Shown: positions 45,573-58,075 of the stretch, one piece after another
Position numbering within the stretch: the first letter of the stretch is position 1
Layout of the letters: each line of letters starts with the position of its first letter
Source: Agapanthus africanus
Lineage: Eukaryota; Streptophyta; Magnoliopsida; Asparagales; Amaryllidaceae
Direction of reading: 5' to 3'
NCBI GenBank assembly: GCA_030015575.1
Contig: JASDDO010000006.1
Span: 106,880,045-106,944,044 of the forward strand
Length of the DNA: 64,000 nt
Program-made: the position numbers and the translations under genes
The notes under the pieces: generated by a model
Seen by the model: the letters and a program-made list of their open reading frames with translations, nothing else
The model's database searches: none
What the model was told of the DNA's origin: nothing

Positions 45573-48415
45573 ATAGCGACCATATCACGCCTTAATCAAG
45601 ATAATAAAACGGATATATTGACTGAACCCGCTTGTTATACTGAGCTGGGGAACGTTGGTCCCGCTCCAACTTATAATTGTTATAAGACAGAGCAGGAAAT
45701 TGGGGAATACCAGATTTCCCGTGCCGCCCAAACGAAGAAAGTGCATGTTGATGCATCATCTTCGGGTGTGTTCATTACACAGAACTGTTTCTCTGTATCC
45801 TTTACGTCCTGGGTATGTGATACCGGATCAGGATCCCGCATATGTAATCTGTTACATGGGCTACAGATAGGTAGAGAACTGAGAACGGGTGATAAGTTTC
45901 ATGAGACAGAAAACGGTCCAAGTGTTGCAGCCAAGTCTGTTGGTCACTGTCACCCTGTATTACCGGAATACATTGATTCTGAACAAATGTTATTAGATAC
46001 CGAACCTGATATACAAAATCATATCAGTCTCTTTATTAGTAAAGAAAGGATATAATTTTGTATTGTTGGATAATGTTTTGAACATTTCCTATATCAAGAG
46101 TTGATCGGTTCAGGCACGTTATCTAAAAGCATTGACGTTCTAAATCAAACCACAGTTCTTAGTATACAGAACACACACAAGAGGAAAAGTTCAGAAATGA
46201 ATGAATCCTTCTTGAGGTATTGTAGACTAGGTCATATCAATGCGACCCGATTGGCTGAAGTTACATATAGATGCATATTTAAATTAGTTTGAATTTACAT
46301 CTTGTGAAACTTGCCGGTCATGTCATAAAGATAAGATGACCACAGCTCTGTTTGTTGGAAACAGAGAAAGAGTTAGTGAACTTTTGGGATTGATACATGC
46401 TGATGTATGAAAGTCCCCTGTCTACACATGCCAAGATCGGTTCTTTGTACTTCATTACATACTCTGATAATCTCTCAAAATTCAGACATATGTTCCTGTT
46501 GAAACACAAGTCCGAACCTTTTGAGATATTCACAGAATATAAGTTAGAAGTAGAGAACCGGAAATACGGGTATAAGTATTATGTCCTTTGATGAGATCAA
46601 GGAGGAGAATACTAGAGTACGGAATTCCTGGACTATTCTAAAGGAGAATGAGATTCTCTCTCAGCATTACTCCTCCGTATACACCACAGCACGTCGGTGT
46701 ATCGGGGCGGAGCAATAACACCCTATGTGATATGGTGTGCTCTATGATGAGTACTACTGAGCTTCCTATTTCCTTTTGGGAGTTATGCACTTGAGAAGCT
46801 GCATACCTATTGAATAGGGTTCGAATCAAATCAGTTGCCTACCACTTCATATGTGATATGGAAAGGGAAGAGCCCATATCTTAAGTTTGTTAAGATTTGG
46901 GGTTGTCCGGCCTATGTCTAAAAGCAAAATCCGGACAAGCTCGAGGCAAGGTCTGTTATGTAGAACTGGAAATGTTCCAGCTATACAAAATGCAACCGAT
47001 GATTTGGTAGAACCAAAGGATTCAATAGTTTCCAACGAACCTCAGCCTCTCCGCCGATCTAGTAGGGTTCCTCACCCACCTGAGAGATACTTCGGTTTCT
47101 CTATGACAGTGGGAGCGAGGATTGCATCATGAGATGATGACCCAACTAGTTTCAAGCTGGCCATCAGGAGTGGGACTCTGTAAGAATGGCTGGGTGCTTA
47201 TCGATCTGAGATGGAATCCTTATACACCAACAAAGTATGGACTTTGGTTGCTTTATCTGAAGGGTTAAATCCCCATCAGGAGCAAGTATATCTTGAGAAG
47301 ATTACTTGGTGTACATGGAAAAGTTGAGACTTTCAAAGCTAGACTTGTTAAAGGTTTGCATCATAAGACCAGGTATGGATTATGTTGAAACCTTTTCTAA
47401 GGATCTATGCTTAAGTCCATCCAGATCCTACTTGCCACGGCTACATACCATGACTACGATATCTGGTGGTTGGGTGTCATGACTGCTTTTCTAAATGATG
47501 ATTTAGAAGATAGCGTCTATAAGTACACAGCCAGAGGGCTTCGTAGACAATGGGAGCAGCGGAAACATGTGCAAGATGTTTTATATGATAAAGCAGGCAT
47601 CGCGGAGTTGGAACATCTGTTTTGATGTGGTAGTCAAAGAGTTTGAATTCATCAAAATGGTAGATGAACCTTGTATATACGAAAAGGTGGTAGAGAGTAT
47701 GGTGGTGATCCTCGTAGAGTACGTGGATGACATACTCTTGATAGGGAAGAAGTTTCCTATGCTACGCTCGGTCAATCTCCGCTTATCACAAGGATTCTCC
47801 ATATAGGATCAAAGTGATACCTACTAAATCCTAGGTTTTTTGGATCTATGTGATAGATCAAATTGGATGTTAGGATACTCACTAGTTGTAGTGAGATGGT
47901 ATCAATCGATCCTGGGGAGAATCACTGGAAAGGTTCCAGGGTGATAAGGACGACTGAATGTTAGTCGCAGGCATTGTCTTTACCCTCTATGGAGGGACGG
48001 TATGTTGGAAGAGTTCCAAGCTAGATACCGTGACATACTAGACGATTAAAGGCAAGATACATCGTTACCAAGGATGCTACCAAAGAGGCAGTCTGGATAT
48101 ATATAGAAGTTCATAAGATGAACTTCGTTCCTACCATTGTGTGACAATGGAGTTGTGGCTTTAGCCAAGGAACTACCGTCCCATCAGAAATCCAGATATA
48201 ATTCTTAGGCAGTATCACCTGATCATGGAGATGGTTGATCTCCAGAGAGATCGAGGTTAGGAGAGTAGACACAGAGGACGCAGCGCGGATCCACTCACAA
48301 AGGCCTTTTTCCCAGTAGAGACTTTTACGGGATGGTTGAGTATGAGATACTTCAACCGCAGCTAATTGTTGGGTATGCGATACCATAACAGATGGCCCTA
48401 GTGCAAGTGGGAGAT
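45573..48415 (+). mobile_element. B3 pol remnant (broken)
   Basis: Plus-strand copia pol remains in order: a protease-like segment near 45810 (SWVCDTGSGSRICN), the GAG-pre-integrase region near 46150-46330, integrase to about 47150, reverse transcriptase near 47200-47810 (including YVDDILLIG near 47720), and RNase H to about 48350. It then has the polypurine tract CAAGTGGGAGA. Many breaks. Very close to the B1 pol remnant. Confidence 0.82.
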
Positions 48416-50584
48416 TGTTAGTTATATGTATGCCCTAGAGGCCATTACTGTACATACGATGTATATTGTAGTGGATGCTAGGACATATATAGGGAGGACT
48501 TTCTTGCTCGACATGATAGTATGCTATCTGGTTGTACTTTATCTAAACATGTACTCTGATTGTCTCTATATTACATGTTGATAAAGCCCTTAGGATATGT
48601 ACTCGACTAATGGGACTATGATGAGATCATACTAGTGGGGCCACGGTAGTCGACGAGTACATCCTATAACTGTTCCTAGTCGAGGGTGTATCGAGACAGG
48701 GCATCGATGCACCAGAGTAGACTAGCGTATACGCATCTTGACCCATATGATGGGCGATGGATGATCCCATATCCATCGGTGTTTGACATCAAGGATGGTG
48801 TACGGGTGCTCAGTGGAGACTGGGTACACTGGACGGACTCGCTGAGAACTCCCAGATGGTATTTTACCATACGTCAGATGGCAGTTCTCCGGTGACACTG
48901 GTACAGAGTAGTCTGTTGACCCGAGATTGTCATAGAGTCTTGTGTGGTTCCCACTGTGCTTTGATTTCCATCATACCACGTCCAAGAGGGCGTGCAAAAA
49001 GGTGGCTTTTGGGTACAGTCCCGAATCACATGGAGGCAATGAGCGATAGGAGGGGATTCGTCTCTCCCGGTATAGGGAGTTGATGTTGTGCTGTGTTCGA
49101 TTGGCTATAACCGGAAATCCCTGGCCAGGGTTGCTGAGATTTACTGGTAAGTGTTATCAGTAGTTTCTCGAACTGTTATAGACCTTATATTGACACGACT
49201 TATCGAGCTACTGGGGTCTGACGTTTACCACCCATAGGCGAGATATGCGACATATCAGACGACGAGACCGGACTGTACGGGAGTGTTACTGTTTGGATTC
49301 ACAGGAGAAGTTACATGCTTGCTTGTTGATCTTCTGAGCACTCAATACCTGGGTAGCTGTTACATTTAGCTGACCGCTTGCAGCTTGTGGGTGTTTGATA
49401 TGATCATCACCTACTGCCTGCGTATTGACGATTCTTTAGAGTCCTACACAGAGGTTTCTTGACTCAGGCAAAATGGAGTAGGAGCACATATGTGATATGT
49501 GCGGGACCGAGGATAATGCGATATGTGATACCGTATTATATTCTCGCGATATTTGATATCAGCCGGGTCATCGGATCAAGTGTTGATTCGATTAATCGGT
49601 ACGGATAAATATTAGTCGGTTATATGCGATATAGCCGGATTGTCGGATCAAGTGTTGATTCGATAATTTAATGTATAATAATATATATGATATATTAAAT
49701 TGCATTAACTAATATTTGCTCACTAGAAGATTCTTTTTCTCACTCGGGTAATACATTGATATATATGCGATATATGTTAAATGTATTATTTTATTTTGTT
49801 ACAATAAATATTGTATATGTGATATATAATATTGTAACATATTATAATTATTAATGCAACATGATTAGAGGAGTTTAAACATGATTAGGGTTTGGATTAG
49901 GGTTAAACCTTCTAGTTGATTCTAGAAGCTTTACTTTGTCTTTGTTAAGATATTATGATAGATATTTGTAAGTGACTCACCCTTTGACCTAACCCAAACC
50001 CTAACCCTAGTAAACTCTCTACAATGGTTACTACAACCATGGTTGCATAAATAATTATGATAACTATTATTATTCATCACAATTCTATTTTGTTCATCTT
50101 CTTCTTCATTCTCTTTTCAAGAAAAAGCTTGCTTGATTTTTCAAAGGTGATGAATAATTGTGAGAAAAATATAAATAAAGAGAGCAAAAATCCTACTTCA
50201 TCATCCTCATCTTCCCTTGCCATTTAGATGAGGGTGTTCACATCATTTCATGAGTGTTAGCTTGTGTTAAAGAAACTTCAAGGTAGATCATCTTAGTATC
50301 GAAGATCGGAAGCAAAGGTTGCGTCTTTCTCTTCGTGGAACCACTCGAGAGTCCGGATCCTGATGATCGCAGCGAAGGGACCACAACACGGAGCATATGA
50401 AGTAAAGAACCGGATCTACAAAGGTTGTAATCCCTCTCACTTAGTGTTAAAATGTTTAGCATGCTTGTTTTCGCCTAATCTCTAGTTTAAAGTTCCGTAT
50501 TCGGGTTGTTCGGCACGGCTAATTTTTAAATCGGGCATGGTTGATGCCTCGTAGACCCTTGTGCGCGTGCCCAGCAACCCTACA
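48416..50584 (+). repeat. B3 3' LTR
   Basis: Partner of 22808-24976, 2169 bases, TGTTAGTTATATG to CCCTACA, then AGCGG. Confidence 0.93.
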
Positions 50585-52055
50585 AGCGGATCGGCATGGG
50601 ATTCGTCTCTCCCGGTATTGGGGGCGAGATTGTGCTGTGTCTAGGAGAGCCATTACACAAAGCCCACGGCCGTGGCAGGAGATTTACCGGTAGGTACTCC
50701 AGTAGTATCTCAGGGTGTTATTGGGCTACACTCTGACACGACTTATACTGCTATTGGGGGTCTGACGTTGCTAGCCCCCTAGGAAAATATGCGATACTCA
50801 TAGACGAATGGACCGGACTGTATATACATTGTCACTGTTAGGCTCAGTAGGGTTTCCGGATGAGTTCGCTCATCGGCCTCCCTTGAGGTCAGTCCATGGG
50901 CAGCCGTTACGCATTGCTAGTGCCGCTGACGGTTTGTGGTTAAACCCACTGCCAGGGTATTGACGAGTCATTAGAGTTCCCCACAGACAGTTTCCCAAGT
51001 TCGGGCGAAACGTTGTAGAGGCCGTATGGTTTTATGGCAGGGTTCGGAAAATGCACGTGCGTTTACGCACGTGTTATTTTTCGGGCAGATGATACTGGTC
51101 GGCTTTGGTTTAAGCCGGATCCGAGTATTATATTGAGTAGGTATAATATCTTTGTCTCAGTTGCATTTGTATTCGGTCGTAATACAAATGCGGGTATATT
51201 TATACAGTTACGGGGTTGTCCTGAAAATTGTTTCAGGATCACTTTTGGAAGTTGCCAGTTTCCAGTTTTCTATCAGCCGTCTTTTAACATTCGGTTAAAG
51301 ACGGATTTATCTTTTCTTGGATGAGGTGAGTCGTGCTTCTAGAAGGTTCTAGAAGGTGATGACTAGGTTAAATGGTGTTGTGTTTTCATTGGTTGCATTA
51401 ATGAATGGATGACTAGGTTTAGTGAGTCATTCATTTCATTAATGAGTTTTGTTTTGCTTAAGGATATTTGTTGTTGATATTTATCCTTATGCTCACCCCC
51501 TTTGCTCCTACACTCACCCTCCTCCTCCCTATATATGGCCGGCCCCTTCCCCCTCCTCTCTCACACTCTCACTTGAAAAAGATGGTTGAAAAAGATATGA
51601 TAGATTTTGGGGTGTATGGAATTTCACAGCTCATTTCATTCCATCACCCGATTCCCACGGCAACTTCATTAACCGTTCGTCCATGGTTTTGGACGAAGCG
51701 AGACAAAGTATTCCACTCATTCTCTACATCATTCTTGGTCGTCTCTTTTAGCAAACTTGACGACCGAGTTGCCTCAAGTCAGAGGCGGGAGCCCGTTTAA
51801 AGAATCGTTGACGTGGTGCCACCTGGACGAGCAGATCGGAGATCGACAAGATCGGAGCAGCCGCAACGGAGCGTGGGATGATGGTTAAAGAATGAAGGAC
51901 TTGGATCGTTCGGTATAACCTTTCTACACTCTTTACAGTTTGTTAGTTTAGCAATAATGGCAGATCCGGGTTAAAGTATACGATAGCGCCAGTTAAAAAG
52001 TTTTTGTTCCGCATTTGGCGTCTGTAGACGGCCGGGGCGCTACCATAGACTTACA
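50585..52055 (+). repeat. C1 3' LTR, part 3 of 3
   Basis: Opens with the second AGCGG copy, then matches 58724 onward of the C2 LTR, including GGATTCGTCTCTCCCGGTAT, the perfect dyad CACGTGCG-TTTA-CGCACGTG (51054-51073), a TATATATGGCCGG segment near 51530, and GACGGCCGGGGCGCT near 52030. Somewhere around 52047-52055 it stops matching C and passes into B-type LTR sequence. Confidence 0.83.
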
Positions 52056-52138
52056 AGGGTTTCTCGGCACCCGTAAAATTTGAAATTGGCATGGTTGATG
52101 CCTTGTGAGACCTCTATAGTGTGCCTAGGAACCCTACA
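52056..52138 (+). repeat. Isolated B-type LTR tail, plus strand
   Basis: About 80 bases (AGGGTTTCTCGGCACC to GGAACCCTACA) match the last part of the B4 LTR, but in the opposite direction to B4 next door. It ends exactly at CTACA and then abuts inverted B4 leader. Confidence 0.75.
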
Positions 52139-53174
52139 GGAACACTGCTACCGCGAGCACCCAAACGGATGCTTTCGGCGATGGGGTTCTCCTACAGTCA
52201 CTTGGTCGGGGCTATGGGGCGAGGCTGTCTATTAAGTTTACCCGGCGAGTATCCGCGTAAGCTACGTGATTGCGACGAACTTTTGATCACATCAAAATTC
52301 CGTGGCAACCGATCAAGTGAGACTAAACCGCTAGATTTATAACATTCATTCAATTATCTCAGAACTGTTTGTGAATTCCAATTATTGTATCACATTCTGG
52401 ATAAGATAGAAAATGTTAAACTTTCCGATCAAACATTCGAACACCCAAGTTTTTCCGGTACAGCTCAACACATGAAATATGTCTAAAAACATTCAGTTCG
52501 TGCCTCAGTACCAATGGTCCAGCCGTAGAAGGGTCAAGCCAATGCCTCACATGTGGCACGCCGTACTGCCCTAAACCCTAAGGTTCAAAGGGCAGTTCAA
52601 GACGGTCATATAATCGAGTTAAGGTTTGTTGTCTTCTAGAGGGACCATCGCGTTACTTGCACTACTTAGAACTTCGTTAAACTACGGAAAAGACCAACAA
52701 TTGGAAATTTCCCGGCAGGGGAAAAAGTGGGTATTTATATCCGGTCGAACTTTTTAACATATTCAAAAATTATCCGGAATAACACATAGACAAAATTTGA
52801 CAATCCGATCGAAACACCGAGTCCCCAATACAACCCAGAAAACTCAACTCTTGAGTTCATATAAAAAATTCCCAGGAAACTCAGCAATGAAATATAGAAG
52901 TTACTGTACAAAAAGAACTAACTAAGTGGCCGCGGAACCGCCGCATTAGCCATGCTAATGGCGCGGTTCCGCCGCTCTTTAATGGAATTAGGTGCTCAAA
53001 ATTCACAGTAATTCTTAGATATTCCTGCTTAGTATTCTGCATATTTTTAATGTGGAAAAATGCACAGTTTTGAAAAAAGTACAGAGAACAAGTTTGGAGT
53101 TAGGGTTTTGGTTCGATCGGACTTCAAACTCCGTCTACGCATCGCCTAAGGCTCTAGCTAGGCTCTGATACCAC
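52139..53174 (-). mobile_element. B4 leader fragment, minus strand
   Basis: On the minus strand this starts with the primer site (complement at 53162-53173) and follows the B1 leader to the block near B1 5326, where it is cut. It contains the GC-rich hairpin (52897-53016; core 52929-52976). No pol follows. Confidence 0.82.
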
Positions 53175-55387
53175 TGTAGGGTTCCTAGGCACACTAAGGA
53201 GGTCTCACAAGGTATCAACCATGCCAATTTCAAAGTTAAAAGGTGTCGAGAAACCCTAATACGGATCGTTAACTAGAATTTTAGGCTATGCGATGCAAGT
53301 TAACGACTTTAACTTAAAAGGAAAGGGGGTACAACCTTTGTAGATCCGATCCACCACTTCCTAAGCTCCGCGATGATGTCCCTCCGCTGTCCAAATCGAA
53401 ACCCGGACTCTAGCATCGGCTTCATCGGAGAATTGATCGGGCTAGGTCGTCGACTTCGATGCCGAAGATGATCTACGTCGAGGCATCACTAGATCAAGCT
53501 CCCACTTCACCAAGTCATGAAACTTGTGAAGAAAACACCCTATACTACTTGGCAAGAGGTAGAGGATGAAGAAATAGGAGGTGAGTTCACTTTGGAATTG
53601 GATTTCTCACATGATTTCATCACTTTCCATTGATGAGGCAAGCTTTTCTTTCTTGCTCATGAAGAAGAAGATGAAGAAAGAATATGATAAGTGTTAAAGA
53701 ATAATTGAAAAAGAATTGATTCTTATCATATTCTAACCTTAGTTAAGTGTAGAGAATAGACTAGGGTTAGTTTAAATGGTTAGGGTTAAGGATGAGAACA
53801 AAAATGTCATTTAGTCAAAGCTTCATGAAGCTTCAACTAAAAACAAATCAAGCCACCATTCATTTATCTTTCAATTTATTCAAAAATGAATAAACAAATA
53901 AGATAAATGAATAAGTAAAACCCTAATCAACAACTTAACCATGGTTTAATTCTTTACACTTAACCAAATAAGCATGTATCATCAAACATGATACAATCAA
54001 GTGCACAAAAGTATATCACATATACAACTTGCACAAATCAAGTGAGAAAATCCACTTAAAGTGAACCAATACTAGTTGATGCAAAGTAATATATCAAATA
54101 TATAATTATACATTAAATCATTAAATCAACACTTGATTTAACGATCCGGTCATATCGCATATAACAGACCAGTATCCTATGTATCGGCTTATCGAATCAA
54201 TCCTTGATTCGATAACTAGGTTATATCGCATATAACCAATCGATAAATTCATCGTGAGAATGAAATACGATATCACATACACGCATTATTCTCGGTCCTG
54301 CACATATCTCATATGCGCTCCTATTTCGTTTCGCTTGAGCCAGGAAACCTCTGTGTAGGACTCTAAAGACTCGTCAATACGCCGGCAGCAGGTGATGATC
54401 ATATCAAACACCCACAAGCCGCAAGCGGTCTGCTAAACGTAACGGCCATCCGGGTATTGAGCGATCAGAAGATCGACGAGCAAGCCTGTTCACACTCCTG
54501 TGAATCCAACCAGTAACACTTACCGTACAGTCCGGTCTCGTCATCTGATATGTCGCATATCTTGCCTAGGGGTGGTAAACGTCAGACCCCAATAGCTCGA
54601 TAAGTCGTGTCGATATGAGGTCTATAACAATTCGAGAAACTACTGGTAACACTTACAAGTAAATCTCAGCAACCCTGGCCAGGGATTTCCGGTTATAGCC
54701 AATCGAACACAGCGCAACATCAACTCCCTATACGGGGAGAGACGAATCCCCTCCTATCGCTCATTGCCTCCATGTGACTCGGGACTGTACCCAAAAACCA
54801 CCGTTTTGCATGCCCTCTTGGACGTGGTAAGGTGGAAATCAAAGCACAGTGGGAACCACACAAGACTCTATGACGATCTCGGATCAACAGACTACTCTGT
54901 ACCAGTGTCACCAGAGAACTGCCATCTGACGTAAGGTATAATACCATCTGGGAGTTCTCGGCGAGTCCGTCCAGTGTACCCAGTCTCTACTGAGCACCCG
55001 TACATTGTCTCTGTTGTCAAACACCAATGGATATGGGATCATCCATCACCCATCTGTATGGGTCGAGAAGGTATACGCTAGTCTACTCTGGTATATCGAT
55101 GCCCTGTCTTGATACACCCACGACTAGGGACCTTGAAGGATGTACTTATGGACTACCATGTCCCCACTAGTATGATCCGCATCATAGTCCAGGTAGTCAA
55201 GTACACATCCTAAGGGCTTTACCAATATGTAACAAAGAGACAATCAGTATACACGTTAAGGTAAAGAGCAACCAGATAGCATACTATCATGTCGAGCAAG
55301 AAAGTCCTCCCTATATATGTCCCAGCATCCACTACAATATACATCCTATGTACAGTAATGGCCTCTAGGGCATACATATAACTAACA
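53175..55387 (-). repeat. B4 LTR, minus strand
   Basis: Read on the minus strand it begins TGTTAGTTATATGTATGCCC (55387 leftward) and ends GGAACCCTACA (53175), about 2213 bases. A diverged B-family LTR with AT-rich dyads near 54080-54310. Only one full LTR of this element is present in the window. Confidence 0.88.
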
Positions 55388-58075
55388 CTTTATTCAAATA
55401 CCTATAACTTCTCAAAATTCGGACCCTGTGTTTCCACGAAACACCTGTCTAAAAACTAGAGAAGTCATAAGTAAACCGAATATAGTACGAGGACCAACCC
55501 CTCTGTCCTGATGGACCCTGGACAACATACAATACTCTGTATAAGTCCCTTGAGTCTGATAACTCATTCACTGTGTGTCATAGGTTGAAAACTGTATTTA
55601 TGGTTAAGAAGAATTACACCGCTGTTTAATGCTCCTTACCTAACCATCCACTGATATAGGTAAATGTCATAGACATAATTTCAAAAAGGTATATCTCACT
55701 CTTTGAAAATAGACGTACAGATATATCAATTTGAAATTGGTGCATAACAACGGATATTCAAAACCAAAAATTTGCCGTCCGGCAAACAACCCAGGCGATT
55801 TCCTCAAATATCACCAATTACAACGAATTCCGATATAATGAGGAAGATCACCTAATTCCCAATAACTTACTCCCACTCATCATCTGTAAAAGCATACAGA
55901 TGTAAGAATCATACCTGGTAAATACATACCCTGGAGTAAGTATCTAATCGGGAAATCAGTTTTCTTTTAACATTATACAGTGAAACTGAAATAATGAAAT
56001 GTTTCGATAGGGTATCCTGGTATTCCTAGTAATGCCTCTTCCATAATCCATATTCACAACTGTAACCATGTAATTCTTTGCCACCTCTCCAAATCCCTTT
56101 ATATGTCTTTAGTCATTACCTTCTGCACACCCCTTTAGGCCAAATGGTTTTCTTCCTTCCCTACCATTCGGCACCAGCCTATGGTTTGGAAGAAGACTAT
56201 CCAAGAAGCATAATGGGTGTACTGTCCTAATCCCAGGAGCACTCGCAATGCGAGAGAAGGTGAAGATAAAAGACAACCGAATAAACCTTATTCCTATTTC
56301 TCCTGAACCAGAATCCATCCCCGAACTGGAACAAGTTCCTTTCGAGTTCGTATATAACCATACGATGGAGTATCTAATAAACTGTGGATCTTCGTAGTGA
56401 TACGGAGTGTTCTGGAGAAATACAAAGGTGATTTTAGGATTGGCGAAGAAATACTTGGTTTCGTCGTGAATAGCAGTCGCAGTTTACTTTGCCCTCTTAC
56501 TAATCCCTTGCTTTGTCTTAACTTAATACCTTCTGCACACCATCGTTATGCTAATTGGTTTTCTTCATTCCCCACCGTTCGGCACCAGCCTAAGGTTTAG
56601 AAGAAGACTATCTAATTTGCGTAATAGGTGTACTACTCCTAAACCAAGGAGTACTCGCAACCTGAGAGAAGGTAAAAGGAAAAGACAACTGAATAGTCCT
56701 ATTCGTTTTCTCCAGAACCAGAAACCATCCTCGAATAAATTCCTTCGAGTTCGTATATAACCATACGATGGTTTTGTCCAATGGAAGTGGACGTTCGTGG
56801 TAATACGGGGTGTCCTGGAGAAAAGGGTAAAAGTAGGAGTGGCAGTGAGGTATGCAACTCTGACAATCCAAAAGCCAGTGTTTAAGAAGGTTCGGTTAAT
56901 TTGGTCACTGAGTCATAGTCTTGGGGTCAGGTCAATGGTCGCTGCCAAAGAGAGAGAGAAAAGAAACACACAGCGTGCACTCTAACCTAGATCAGAATGG
57001 TTACCAATTTATCTAATCTGGAAACCTCCCACTGTACCGTCAAATTCTCCTCCAAACCTGAAAGAAGAACTAGTCGGGATCACCCGAGGAGTAAACCAAC
57101 TCATCAGTGGGAATCCGGATCCAACTATCATCGCATGATAACGTGACGGAATCCACTCACGTCATCACACTCCAGAAGGTATGCGCATATCTGGCAAGTT
57201 TCAGTTTCTTTAGAAACTCCCGATATGATTTCTGCCCCATGCTCTTATGACCTTGACTTTGGCCAACATATCATAAGTCACATGTCAAGTTCTACCCGTC
57301 ATTCTCCAGGTTAATTTGAGCCCACCCGTACATACCCTTGACTTTGGCTAAAATAGTAGTACGACTGCCCCAAACCAACGCATCTATCTATGCTGCATAT
57401 GAATACCCTAATAACTACCAATCACTGTGCCTTGACTTTGGCCAACATACACAGCTTGAATACTATTGACCACCCATATGAAACGACGGAGGGCTACGAA
57501 TGGTTTCTGGCGAAAACCTTTAACGTAATGAACTTGATATCGTTGAAGGAACTGGATAGCTTTTAAAAATATAGTGGCGAAAACCTTTGCTAAAGAGGTC
57601 ACTCCCGGTGAAGGGATCTCGGCTCTTTCCCCGTAGAATGAGGTGCAGGATATTCTAACTGAATACCACGGTGCAAAGCAAAAGTAATCGGCTATAGTGA
57701 AGTTAATGCCCTGACGCAAACTTTTTGTCCAAGGGGTCACTCCCGGTGAAGAGATCTCGGCCCTTGCCTCGTCGACTGAGGAGCAGGATATTCCAACTGA
57801 ATACCACGATGCAAAACAAAAGAGAACGTCCTTGCAATAACAGCTTTTTGAAAAGTGTTCCAACAACATCAGATTAGGTTTGTTTTTAACTTGCATTGAT
57901 CCGAATCAACGCAGTCCCATCAATTGATCACACCACAAAGAACGAAAATATAATGATGTACGTATATGCCATCCGCATTCTGGGTCCTGTCATTACCCGT
58001 TATTTTAGCTAACTAACGACAGAGCGGGGACTGGACTAGCGCGGATGCAAAACATATACAACATCTATTAATATA
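55388..58075 (-). mobile_element. C3: copia (C family) internal region, minus strand (fossil)
   Basis: Reverse complement of the type of DNA at about 61465-64000. On the minus strand it runs from the leader (near 58070, two copies of the CCCTTCACCGGGAGTG block at 57727-57790 and 57592-57660) through the stem-loop triad (57237-57445) and the pyrimidine run with CAG (boundary near 56942). It then enters a roughly 400-base tandem duplication (56110-56870) and ends at the B4 LTR. No recognised protein. Broken and old. Confidence 0.75.
57237..57445 (-). other. Triad of stem-loops, C3 copy (minus strand)
   Basis: On the minus strand TTGGCCAAAGTCAAGG, TTAGCCAAAGTCAAGG and TTGGCCAAAGTCAAGG. Loop CAAA, different from the C2 loop TCC. 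The last in the series, near 57237-57290, again has the longest outer stem. Confidence 0.7.

Larger units (their letters stand above)
22808..50584 (+). mobile_element. B3: Ty1/copia element, broken, hosting a gypsy composite
   Basis: LTRs 22808-24976 and 48416-50584 (2169 bases each), flanked by AGCGG (22803-22807 and 50585-50589). The internal region is 24977-27662 plus 44764-48415, split by the Athila-like insert. By eye the LTRs differ at roughly 34 positions (about 1.6 percent), so it is similar in age to B1 and older than its insert. The coding part has many breaks. Unusual feature: a duplicated 220-base cassette carrying the primer site. Confidence 0.92.

Noticed and set aside
56109-57000. 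Possible host exon fragments in the C3 arm
   Set aside because: The same DNA is found in the C2 internal region, in duplicate and next to LTR features, so it belongs to the element family.
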